Source of the DNA: Bilophila sp964369665
Lineage (GTDB): Bacteria; Desulfobacterota; Desulfovibrionia; Desulfovibrionales; Desulfovibrionaceae
NCBI GenBank assembly: GCA_964369665.1
Contig: CAYJFS010000001.1
Span: 392,292 to 456,291 of the forward strand
Direction of reading: 5' to 3'
DNA: 64,000 bases
The notes below the pieces were generated by a model that was given only the letters and a program-made list of their open reading frames with translations, was not told the DNA's origin and ran no database searches. The position numbers and the translations under genes are program-made. Shown in pieces: positions 56,130 through 64,000 of this stretch (positions are counted from its first letter, which is position 1; the number at the start of each line of letters is the position of its first letter).

Positions 56130-57986
56130 CTATCTATCGCCTAAAAAACATACTGCACATACACCAGGTCCTCCATGAATACTAAGGACAGCAGAAGCAT
56201 CCATAATATATTCTATTTGTGCATTATACCTTTTTTGTAAAACATCTGCATATCTATATGCTACTTCTGGTGCACCAACATGAGTAATAGCAAAGCGAAC
56301 ATTCTTCATTTTTCTTACTTCAGAATGCACATAATTTAACAAACTTCTTTCAGAACGCTTGGCACCTATTGACTTTGAAACAATCTTTATACGTCCTTGA
56401 TGACTTGTAGAAAATTCTAATACTGGTTTTATACGTAATAGTTTTGCAATAAAATTCTCTCCTTTACTTATTCTACCACCACGAACAGCAAAGTCTAATG
56501 TATCCATTGAAACAAAAACTCTAACATTTTCCCTATCTCTATGGATAGCCTTTACAATTCCATCTAACGACATACCTTTCTGAGCATACTGTGCTGCCGT
56601 AGAAACAAGTAAGCCTAAACCTGCAGTTAATGTGTATGAATCAAATACGTGTATATGATGGCTATCAATTTTTCTTCCAATATTTAATGCTAATTGATAA
56701 GAACCACTGTATATACTCATTATATGTAATGATAACACATCGCTATATTGAGCAAGCTGTGTTTTGTATACTTGTTGAAAATCAAAAGGCGTAGGTTGAG
56801 ATGTTCTTACATTCTTTGAAAGCAATAATCGTGTATTAAATTCTGAAGAAGATAAGTCTACTTTATCAACGAATTCTTTTTCATCTAAAAAAAGACGTAG
56901 TGGAACAACAGAAACACCTAAATGATGAATCTGTTCTTGAGGCAAATCACATATAGAGTCTGTAACAATACCAACTTTTTGTAAACTACTACTAGAAACT
57001 ACTCTTTTATCATCTACAGAAATACTCTTATAAAACATCTCACTGTGCTGTTCCTGCATATTCTCAACTTTTCTTTGAAGAATTGATCCATATGCTTCCA
57101 CCAAGTCAAAAACTTTATCTGGACTATTTGTATGAACATGGATACGTGCTAAATCTTCTGTTTCAGCAATAACAAGACTATCGCCTATAAGCTCAACTTG
57201 CTCCTTCAAAATCTGTTTACAATCTGTCGTTTTTTTAAATAAACATTCTACACAATATAAAAAAGATATTTCCTGCATTACATGGTGATTTGACGATGCT
57301 TGCTCACCTAAAAATATAGGTTTAATAGCCATGTTTAAGTCTGAAGCCAAAGAACCTTTCTGTGTAAAATCAAGAATACCTTCTAGTAAGTAAATAAAAC
57401 CCTGTGCTCCAGCATCAACAACTTTTGCAGATCTTAAAACTTCAAGTTTTTCACGTGTCTCATGTAGTGATATACGTGCTTTTTTTAATGAGTCTTCAAG
57501 AAGATGTATAAAATCAAAATAACAATGTGCATTTTCCTTAAGGTGTTCAACCCAATCTTGAATAACAGAAAGGATTGTACCATCTTTGGGATGAGCTATA
57601 GCTTCTCTAGCTTTTTTTGCAGCATATACAGCTGCTGAGATAAAATCTGATGTGGAAAGTCTACTAAGCCCTCTTACACATTCTGAAAAACCACATATAA
57701 ACTGAGCTAAAATATTACCTGAGTTACCTCGAGCACTCATAAGTATAGATTCAGCCATCTTCTTAGTTACATCACCAATAGATACTTCTTTCATTGGCCC
57801 ATTTAGAACAACATTTTTCATTGTCCTTACCATATTACTCCCTGTATCACCATCAGCAACAGGAAAAACATTTATATTATTTAGATATTCATAATTTTGT
57901 ATAAGACAATGAACACCAGCAAGTAATCCCCTTTGAAAACGCTTACCATTAAGATATGCAATTTTTTGTACTGTAGGACATCTCAA
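56130..57986 (-). CDS. DAK2-DegV fusion protein (FakA-FakB-like)
   Basis: A 618-aa two-domain protein. Residues 1-215 are a DhaL/DAK2-type kinase nucleotide domain with the Mg-binding segment NVFPVADGDTGSNM (39-52) and LMSARGNSGNILAQF (82-96). A middle part (about 220-330) resembles the FakA middle/C-terminal region. Residues about 337-618 are a DegV fatty-acid-binding domain starting VGIVTDSICDLP, with MSIYSGSYQLA and a C-terminal HGGPGVCAVCFLGDR. In Gram-positives FakA phosphorylates fatty acids held by separate FakB proteins; here both appear on one chain. Use of host fatty acids is an inference. Confidence 0.85.
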   Translation of the reverse strand: MRCPTVQKIAYLNGKRFQRGLLAGVHCLIQNYEYLNNINVFPVADGDTGSNMVRTMKNVVLNGPMKEVSIGDVTKKMAESILMSARGNSGNILAQFICGFSECVRGLSRLSTSDFISAAVYAAKKAREAIAHPKDGTILSVIQDWVEHLKENAHCYFDFIHLLEDSLKKARISLHETREKLEVLRSAKVVDAGAQGFIYLLEGILDFTQKGSLASDLNMAIKPIFLGEQASSNHHVMQEISFLYCVECLFKKTTDCKQILKEQVELIGDSLVIAETEDLARIHVHTNSPDKVFDLVEAYGSILQRKVENMQEQHSEMFYKSISVDDKRVVSSSSLQKVGIVTDSICDLPQEQIHHLGVSVVPLRLFLDEKEFVDKVDLSSSEFNTRLLLSKNVRTSQPTPFDFQQVYKTQLAQYSDVLSLHIMSIYSGSYQLALNIGRKIDSHHIHVFDSYTLTAGLGLLVSTAAQYAQKGMSLDGIVKAIHRDRENVRVFVSMDTLDFAVRGGRISKGENFIAKLLRIKPVLEFSTSHQGRIKIVSKSIGAKRSERSLLNYVHSEVRKMKNVRFAITHVGAPEVAYRYADVLQKRYNAQIEYIMDASAVLSIHGGPGVCAVCFLGDR

Positions 57987-58195
57987 AAATACACCCTCTC
58001 TTAGAAATCTATATTACATTTAATAATTGTATATATTTAAGACATAGCTAGAACATATACAAGGTTTACATATAAGCATTATAACATAATTATACCATTT
58101 TTTGAATATGTTAATAAAAAAATCGATGTAAACATCGATACATTATATCTACTAACCTCTTGACATAAAAATATGTCTTTTTTACACAATGACTT

Positions 58196-58270
58196 TGGGC
58201 TGTCGTCTAATTGGTAGGATACTGGATTCTGACTCCATTGATCAAGGTTCAAGTCCTTGCAGCCCAGCCA
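58196..58270 (+). tRNA. tRNA-Gln (CTG anticodon)
   Basis: Acceptor TGGGCTG (58196-58202) pairs with CAGCCCA (58260-58266), including the U1-A72 pair typical of glutamine tRNAs, then discriminator G and encoded CCA. The anticodon loop TTCTGAC closed by TGGA/TCCA gives CTG. Confidence 0.95.
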
Positions 58271-58807
58271 TTATATATAAAAAATGGGCGTATAATATCA
58301 TTTAAAATATTTATGGTTATTATTATTTAATAGTATACTGTTGTCATGTCTTATTAACTGTGTAGATGAAGTTCTAAATTAGAATGATGGCAGTAACTCT
58401 TTATTTCCCCTAGTAATATGAAATCTTTTTGACTTTATTACAAATACTTCTATAAAAAACTTATAAAAAAAGAACAAAACAACAAAAAATCTTTATGATC
58501 ATTTATTATCAAAGATTTCTTGACGTTTTAGTAAAATACTCTATGGAAAAACTACAAACCATACTTCCAAAACAACACATCATAGATAAATATTTGCTGA
58601 ATCACTTATCTTAAGACTGAAAACACAAAATATTCTGAAATATTCACACGATTCTTATTACAATATATTTAGTTTACAAAGATTATCTAGATATAGGTAT
58701 AAATTATAGTACAAATTAAACTCGACATTTTATACTAAAAAAGATACATTGAAACATAAAACAATAGAAATATCAGCATTATGTGCTATCTTAAAAATGG
58801 AGACAGT
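58271..58807. other. Gene-free AT-rich gap
   Basis: About 540 bp after tRNA-Gln. It contains only tiny frames, such as a 23-codon one at 58543-58614 without a ribosome site, and no hairpin strong enough to call. It presumably contains the promoter of the lipoprotein gene that follows. Confidence 0.5.
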
Positions 58808-59389
58808 ATGCCTCTAGCTTTTCCTTTTTTTTATAAAATAGTTCTTGCATCTATTGTCTCTATCTATTCCTTATCAGGTTGTTGTAGTAAACTTCCTTCT
58901 CCACAAAATGATATTTGTTCACCTCAAGAAGAAAACTCTATAGAAAAACCAACTACCCCACAAATTACACTTATAAAACCAACAAAAGGAAAGCGTATTT
59001 CTTCCATGTTTGGTATGCGTAGACATCCTATAAGAAAAGGTACTCATCTTCATACCGGTATTGATATCACTGGAAACCGTGGTGATAAAGTTGTAGCAGC
59101 AGCAAATGGTACTGTTATTTTTAGTGGAAGACGAGGCTCATATGGACTGATGGTTGATTTAGATATTGGTGATGGTATTGTATTACGTTATGCACACCTA
59201 GACAAACTACAAGTAAAAAAAGGGACCTATGTTGTCCAAGGACAATGTATTGGAAAACTTGGAAGAACAGGAAGAACCACTGCTCCACATTTACATTTTG
59301 AAGTGCGTGTATATAATACACCTATAGACCCTATGCCATTTATTGAACAAAGCCATCACTGGGCAATTAAACCCCAACCTGCACTATAA
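58808..59389 (+). CDS. Lipoprotein M23 (LytM-type) peptidase
   Basis: A 193-aa envelope peptidoglycan hydrolase or amidase activator. The start at 58808 is set by TGGAGA a short distance upstream; an ATG at 58781 is less likely. The signal ends in a lipobox LSGC at 22-25, so Cys25 should be lipidated. The M23 domain covers about 60-185 with zinc motifs H82xxxD86 (HTGID) and HLHFE near residue 170, both intact. A deacetylase gene follows after 18 bp, so the two may act together on the cell wall or a surface polysaccharide. Confidence 0.9.
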   Translation: MPLAFPFFYKIVLASIVSIYSLSGCCSKLPSPQNDICSPQEENSIEKPTTPQITLIKPTKGKRISSMFGMRRHPIRKGTHLHTGIDITGNRGDKVVAAANGTVIFSGRRGSYGLMVDLDIGDGIVLRYAHLDKLQVKKGTYVVQGQCIGKLGRTGRTTAPHLHFEVRVYNTPIDPMPFIEQSHHWAIKPQPAL

Positions 59390-59407
59390 ACATTAAAAAC
59401 TATATCC

Positions 59408-60511
59408 ATGTCTCAAAGTATTCCTGTATTAATGTACCACTATATTTCTAACCACCCTGGTTCTATTAGTGTCTCTCCAAAAAATTTTGAAAATCAATGC
59501 TATGGTATGGCAAAAAATGGTTGGAAAGGCATAAGTTTGAAAGAAGCAGAACAATTTTTTCTGGAAGGGAAACCTCTTCCTAAAAAATCTGTACTTATCA
59601 CTTTTGACGATGGCTACCTTGATAATTATGTATACGCCTGGCCAATCTTAAAAAAATACGGTCACCATGGCGTTATCTTTGCTGTCACAGAATATCTTTC
59701 ACGCCAACCAATAGTTCGTCCAACATTATTTGACGTATGGAGCAAAAAAATTCCATACAAAGTTTTAACACAACTTATTGATACCCCGATCAAACAAACA
59801 ACTTTGGGCTTAAAAAAACGTATAGATAGTTTTCTATCCTGGGAAGAGTGCCGTCTAATGGAAAAAAGTACTGTTATACATATTGCAGCACACTCTGCAC
59901 ACCACCATGCTATTTTTGCTGATAAAACATGGTCTCATGTACATAAACCTAAAGACCAATTACGTACATTTTATAAAATCGATGCCCCTATTTTATGGGG
60001 AATGCCTTGCTTTAAAGAAAGACCAGCTTTGCATAGTAGAGCCTTTAGGCCTTCACAAGAACTTACGCATTTTATATGCCAAAATGTACCTCAAGATAAA
60101 CAAAGTGCTTACACCTATTTTCAACAACCCCAAAATACTAAAAAATTATATCAAGCTCTACAAAAAATTCCTTTAAATATCTTAGGAAATTTTGAAACAA
60201 AGGATGAACAAAAAAATCGTATTTACACAGAACTCAACCAATGTAAAAAAACGCTTGAACATGAACTTGGACATACCGTAAGATCTTTTTGTTGGCCATG
60301 GGGAGGAAGCTCCATTATAGCACAAGAAATAGGGAAAAACCTTGGATTTAATATTTACTATAAAACAACGATGGGAGCTAATGCACAAAAACAACATAAA
60401 GCTATACATAGATTCAAAGTTAAAAATAAAGACTGGAGTTGGCTAAAAATGCGTTTAGAAATTTATTCACGACCATGGCTTGCCAATCTTTATTCTTCCA
60501 TAAGAATCTAA
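59408..60511 (+). CDS. Polysaccharide deacetylase family protein
   Basis: A 367-aa carbohydrate esterase family 4 protein. It begins IPVLMYHYIS and has the catalytic and metal motif TFDDGY with D67/D68 (LITFDDGYLDNY), then the HxxxH-type element AAHSAHHH (about residues 158-165). The C-terminal half has SFCWPWGGS, a motif typical of PgaB/NodB-like proteins. There is no signal peptide, which is odd for an envelope polysaccharide enzyme; it may act on a cytoplasmic precursor or use another start. Probably co-transcribed with the upstream lipoprotein gene. Confidence 0.86.
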   Translation: MSQSIPVLMYHYISNHPGSISVSPKNFENQCYGMAKNGWKGISLKEAEQFFLEGKPLPKKSVLITFDDGYLDNYVYAWPILKKYGHHGVIFAVTEYLSRQPIVRPTLFDVWSKKIPYKVLTQLIDTPIKQTTLGLKKRIDSFLSWEECRLMEKSTVIHIAAHSAHHHAIFADKTWSHVHKPKDQLRTFYKIDAPILWGMPCFKERPALHSRAFRPSQELTHFICQNVPQDKQSAYTYFQQPQNTKKLYQALQKIPLNILGNFETKDEQKNRIYTELNQCKKTLEHELGHTVRSFCWPWGGSSIIAQEIGKNLGFNIYYKTTMGANAQKQHKAIHRFKVKNKDWSWLKMRLEIYSRPWLANLYSSIRI

Positions 60512-60519
60512 TTATATTA

Positions 60520-61578
60520 TTATCCACTATACTTATCTTTATCTAACTCATGAACTTCTTTTATAAAAAATGTATATGTACATTCCTTTGAAACTTGAAT
60601 TGCAATAGCAACTAATACTGGACCAACAAATATTCCTATTGGTCCAAAAGCTGCTAAACCACAAAGAATAGATAATATTAAAGCTGTAATAGATGCATCA
60701 ATACCTGTCCTAAGTAAAAACGGACGCAGTAAGTTATCCACACTAGCAACAACAAATGCACACCAAACTAATAAAGCTACCATAGTCATAGTATCACCAG
60801 TAAGCCAAAGCCATCCACAAACAGGTAACCAAACTAGAGAAGTTCCAATAAAAGGTATTGGGGCAACACAGGCTGCAATTAACCCCCAAAAAGCAGGTTG
60901 AGGAACATGAGCTACAGCAAAACCAATTCCACAAAGAAAACCTTGTATCATAGACACAAAAACTATACCTACTAATACTCCCCAAATAGCATTTCTAATA
61001 GTTAAAACAAAACGATTAAGCATTTCTTGCTGAAAACCTGTTAGAATATGTGCAACTCTATAAATAAGCTTTGCATTTGTCACACATAATATAATTATCA
61101 TAATAAAAACAAAAAAAACAAGAATAGTTTGGAATACTCCACCTGCGATACCAAAACCACTAGTAAGAATTGTTTTAGAAATCGTAGCAATCAAGCCTGA
61201 AATATTCATAAAAACTTCTTTTATACCACTTTCAAATCCAGGTATTCCTTGTAACCATGCATCAACTTCTTTAAAAAATTTATCTGCATCTAATCCCTGA
61301 AAAAAACCTGGATCACGAAACCCATCAAGAATTCTTACACCTGCAACAGCTTGCGGAATAACTAAAGAAATAACAAGACCTATAGGAAATATAACACTTA
61401 AAAAAACAGATGTCGTATATATTACAATAGCCCAACGGCGAGAAAGCATTCTTTTAAGTTTAAAAAAATAAGGATACGAAACACATGCTATACTTGTTGC
61501 TAATATTGTTGTTGCAGGAAATGGCCATAATAACAATACCCATGCTGCTAATCCCAACCAAGGGAATATACGTATCAT
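60520..61578 (-). CDS. AI-2E family (PerM-like) permease
   Basis: A 352-aa inner-membrane protein with about eight predicted helices, of the family once linked to AI-2 export but with varied or unknown substrates. Two hydrophobic segments at the N-terminus are followed by a periplasmic-type loop (about 85-125), and the C-terminal half contains VPQPAFWGLIAACVAPIPFIGTSLVWLP and ALILSILCGLAAFGPIGIFVGPVLVAI, the conserved family block. AGGAGTGCTTTATG marks the start. It converges with the deacetylase gene 9 bp away. Confidence 0.88.
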   Translation of the reverse strand: MIRIFPWLGLAAWVLLLWPFPATTILATSIACVSYPYFFKLKRMLSRRWAIVIYTTSVFLSVIFPIGLVISLVIPQAVAGVRILDGFRDPGFFQGLDADKFFKEVDAWLQGIPGFESGIKEVFMNISGLIATISKTILTSGFGIAGGVFQTILVFFVFIMIIILCVTNAKLIYRVAHILTGFQQEMLNRFVLTIRNAIWGVLVGIVFVSMIQGFLCGIGFAVAHVPQPAFWGLIAACVAPIPFIGTSLVWLPVCGWLWLTGDTMTMVALLVWCAFVVASVDNLLRPFLLRTGIDASITALILSILCGLAAFGPIGIFVGPVLVAIAIQVSKECTYTFFIKEVHELDKDKYSG

Positions 61579-61862
61579 AAAGCACTCCTCTATCCTTATT
61601 AGATAACCCTTTACATTATAATTATTAAATATTCGTAGTTAGGATATTAAATAATGAATATACAAAACATCCAACAAGTATACCTTGACTACCTCTTACA
61701 AAATATCCCTACCCTAAAAATATAATGATAGCTACAAAAATATATACAACTACCTTTACTTGCTATGTATACTATACTTCTAAAAATTTATAGAAAGACT
61801 TCTCAAATTATATCTTCAAAAGAATTTTATAACTCTTGTTTTTCTTTTAATAAACAGTATAC

Positions 61863-61891
61863 TTGTATTGTAATAATATACTTATTAATAA
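61863..61891 (+). promoter_or_regulatory. Likely sigma-70 promoter for tmRNA
   Basis: TTGTAT (61863-61868), a 17-bp spacer and TAATAA (61886-61891), with 9 nt to the first base of tmRNA. The layout fits a housekeeping promoter, but AT-rich sequence gives many partial matches. Confidence 0.5.
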
Positions 61892-61900
61892 TAAATAAAA

Positions 61901-62277
61901 GGGGACGTACTGGTTTCGACAGGGATGTTGATACCAAAGTTGCAGGTCAAGGCGCCGCTGGCCTTGTAAAAAGCGGCAAAAATGTAATTGCAAACGAAAG
62001 TTACGATTACGCCCTTGCTGCATAGTCAGTAAGGCATTGGTCATATAATTTGACCACGTCAACCCAGCTCATGCCTGATAAGTTGGTGCGGCGATAAACA
62101 TCAGGCTAGTATGTTGTTGTTGTTTACCAAATAACATATAAAACTTAATGGTAGACTCACCTTATCCTGCCTGGTTAGGGGCAAAGAATAAGGCTAAATA
62201 CTATACCTATCCTAAACCTGTAGAAGCTTTGTGTGGATCTTTCTTGGACGCGGGTTCGATTCCCGCCGTCTCCACCA
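61901..62277 (+). ncRNA. ssrA: tmRNA
   Basis: Transfer-messenger RNA that rescues stalled ribosomes and adds a degradation tag. The 5' GGGGACG pairs (with one G-U) with CGTCTCC at the 3' end, followed by ACCA; the T arm GGGTTCGATTCCC is present. The 5' domain reads GGGGACGTACTGGTTTCGACAG, nearly universal. The tag frame runs 61990-62025, coding ANESYDYALAA then TAG, so the encoded tag ends in ALAA as ClpXP requires. 377 nt including CCA. SmpB is not in the window. Confidence 0.97.
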
Positions 62278-63421
62278 ATTTTTATCAAACACTATGTTTA
62301 TTATTCATAGTACACATAAAAATATTGGATTTTTATAAAAACCTGTCCTAGGGTATCCAACAAAATTTATTAATATATAATATATCATAGATAAGATAAC
62401 TCAAAAATAAATCTTATAAAAATGTTAATAAATACATACAATAAATTAATTCATTAGTTCAATATCCACAAAAAATCACAACATACATAATCATTATAGA
62501 GCAGACAAAAACATACATGGTATGCTTAACCAAGCTTATATAACCATACAAAGTATTGCAATTTTGCAAAAACAACTTGTGTAAACTATAGTTTTTACAC
62601 AACTATTACATCAGATAATGATAAAAAAGAGAGCAGCATATTGTAAAAACCACAAAACAAACTCAACAAAACTTTGTGGTTAGTGTAAAAAAATACCTAT
62701 AAACTTTTCAGTAAAAGATACTCAACCTCAAGCGCATAATTATACAATAAAAAAACTTTTCAAAGTTAAGACAAAAATAATCTCTAAAAAAATACTACCT
62801 ATTTATATCAAACCCAATAAAAAGAACACTATGTTAAATCTACATTACAGCACATAATATTAAATTATACAGTATGATCCCAAAAAGTGAATCCTACCTC
62901 CTAACTAAAATACCCCCTACCACTTTTATAGTGTTAGGAGGTATTATGAGAACATAATTATGAATGGTATAAAAAATCAAATCTATATCAACTTTTTTAT
63001 GATCAAAGTATTCTTTTTTCCCAACAATGAAACTATTTTATACATAAATAAACTTTATACAATCTATAATTCCTAGTTTCATAGGCTTACAAACAAATAA
63101 TTATCTCTTATTATCAAGATATATTTTTCTTCCACAAAGTTTTATTCCAATAAAGAGACTATTTCAAAAACACATCCGTTTTCAAAATATTTTCATCTGT
63201 ATTTATAGCATGACTAGAACCAAACACTGATCTGGAGCTAGTCCTACGCTATGTATTTTATTGTACAAAAGCTACTTAATATAAGTATTACCTCATCCAA
63301 ACATGGATCAGTACTTCTTAAGTACTAGATATCTGAACTTGCATTAGAATCTAAAGCTGAACATATATTTAGTTTACTACACCAATACTAGATAAAATTG
63401 AACTTATCTACCACCATGATA
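62278..63421. other. 1.1 kb gene-free region with three stem-loops
   Basis: No protein gene of normal size. Three inverted repeats stand out: TTGTGTAAA/TTTACACAA (62577-62602), AACCACAAA/TTTGTGGTT (62648-62681), and TACCTCCTAAC/GTTAGGAGGTA (62895-62943). The third contains a perfect AGGAGGT ribosome site, followed 4 nt later by ATG at 62946 (ATG AGA ACA TAA) and by another ATG at 62960 that opens a 38-codon frame ending 63076. I cannot tell whether either is translated. Confidence 0.5.
62895..62943 (+). promoter_or_regulatory. Inverted repeat sequestering a perfect Shine-Dalgarno
   Basis: TACCTCCTAAC (62895-62905) pairs with GTTAGGAGGTA (62933-62943), 11 bp, loop 27 nt containing a small CACT/AGTG inner stem. 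The right arm holds AGGAGGT, positioned for ATG 62946. Such a hairpin could switch translation on or off. Confidence 0.45.

Positions 63422-64000
<579 letters not shown>

Noticed and set aside
58543..58614. 23-codon frame MEKLQTILPK...
   Set aside because: Too short, no ribosome site, no recognisable family.
61765..62025. 86-codon frame ending in NESYDYALAA
   Set aside because: Its 3' part is the tmRNA tag reading frame; the upstream part is promoter and 5' tmRNA sequence.

Overview
The window looks like a chromosomal segment of a low-GC, AT-rich deltaproteobacterium of the Desulfovibrionaceae. The best fit is Lawsonia intracellularis or a very close relative. This is inferred from gene content and base composition, not from a database match. 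The supporting features are a periplasmic [NiFe] hydrogenase operon of Desulfovibrio type, LL-diaminopimelate aminotransferase, a fused IspDF, a Desulfovibrio-type outer-membrane porin, strongly A/T-biased codon use, and long gene-free AT-rich gaps as in a reduced host-associated genome.

Layout. 1-8.3 kb (plus strand): the tail of the ATP synthase operon (atpG partial, atpD, atpC), then xseA, a LytM-type M23 peptidase, xseB, ispA and dxs. 8.3-14.0 kb: tilS, tRNA-Ser, a 0.8 kb gene-free gap, a guanine deaminase plus MFS transporter pair, an L,D-transpeptidase-like protein, and tRNA-Cys and tRNA-Gly. 14.2-25.7 kb: an exported SDR-like protein with an atypical active site, an SNF-family sodium symporter, a radical SAM protein, a HIT protein, an IHF-like protein, rsmG, a DsbD-like protein, tRNA-Lys, a glycosyltransferase, dapL and a secreted histidine acid phosphatase. 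26.1-30.4 kb: the hydrogenase operon (small subunit, large subunit, cytochrome b, maturation protease). 30.7-37.1 kb: an unknown gene with a glycosyltransferase, ispDF, rnpB, a zinc-ribbon coiled-coil protein, a Nif3-like protein and purQ. 37.3-45.5 kb: a compact cluster pyrG-kdsA-kdsC-lptC-lptA-lptB-rpoN-hpf-rapZ, which makes KDO, moves LPS and encodes sigma-54, followed by tRNA-Leu. 45.7-64 kb: a frameshifted RKIP/YbhB-like gene, a 1 kb gap, a porin, gltX, an Rsm22-like methyltransferase, pgk, an unknown 7-TM protein, galE, an exported beta-carbonic anhydrase, a DAK2-DegV fusion, tRNA-Gln, a lipoprotein M23 peptidase, a polysaccharide deacetylase, an AI-2E family permease, tmRNA, a 1.1 kb gap with three stem-loops, and a partial repeat-containing Ser/Gly-rich gene.

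The genes form a coherent envelope and energy set: H2 oxidation and ATP synthase, isoprenoids by the MEP route (dxs, ispDF, ispA), KDO/LPS biogenesis, peptidoglycan remodelling, and disulfide-dependent secreted proteins. The most unusual signals are six. (1) A G homopolymer of at least 51 nt runs off the right edge; read on the minus strand it encodes polyproline in frame with the terminal gene, so it is either a phase-variation tract or an assembly artefact. (2) The hydrogenase small subunit has a tandemly duplicated Cys-Cys tail. (3) The SDR-like protein appears exported and lacks canonical catalytic residues. (4) A 4-nt frameshift breaks the RKIP-like gene, whose signal peptide closely matches that of the distant carbonic anhydrase. 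(5) FakA-like and FakB-like modules are fused. (6) A hairpin buries a perfect Shine-Dalgarno sequence in front of a three-codon reading frame. I saw no insertion sequence, prophage or CRISPR array.
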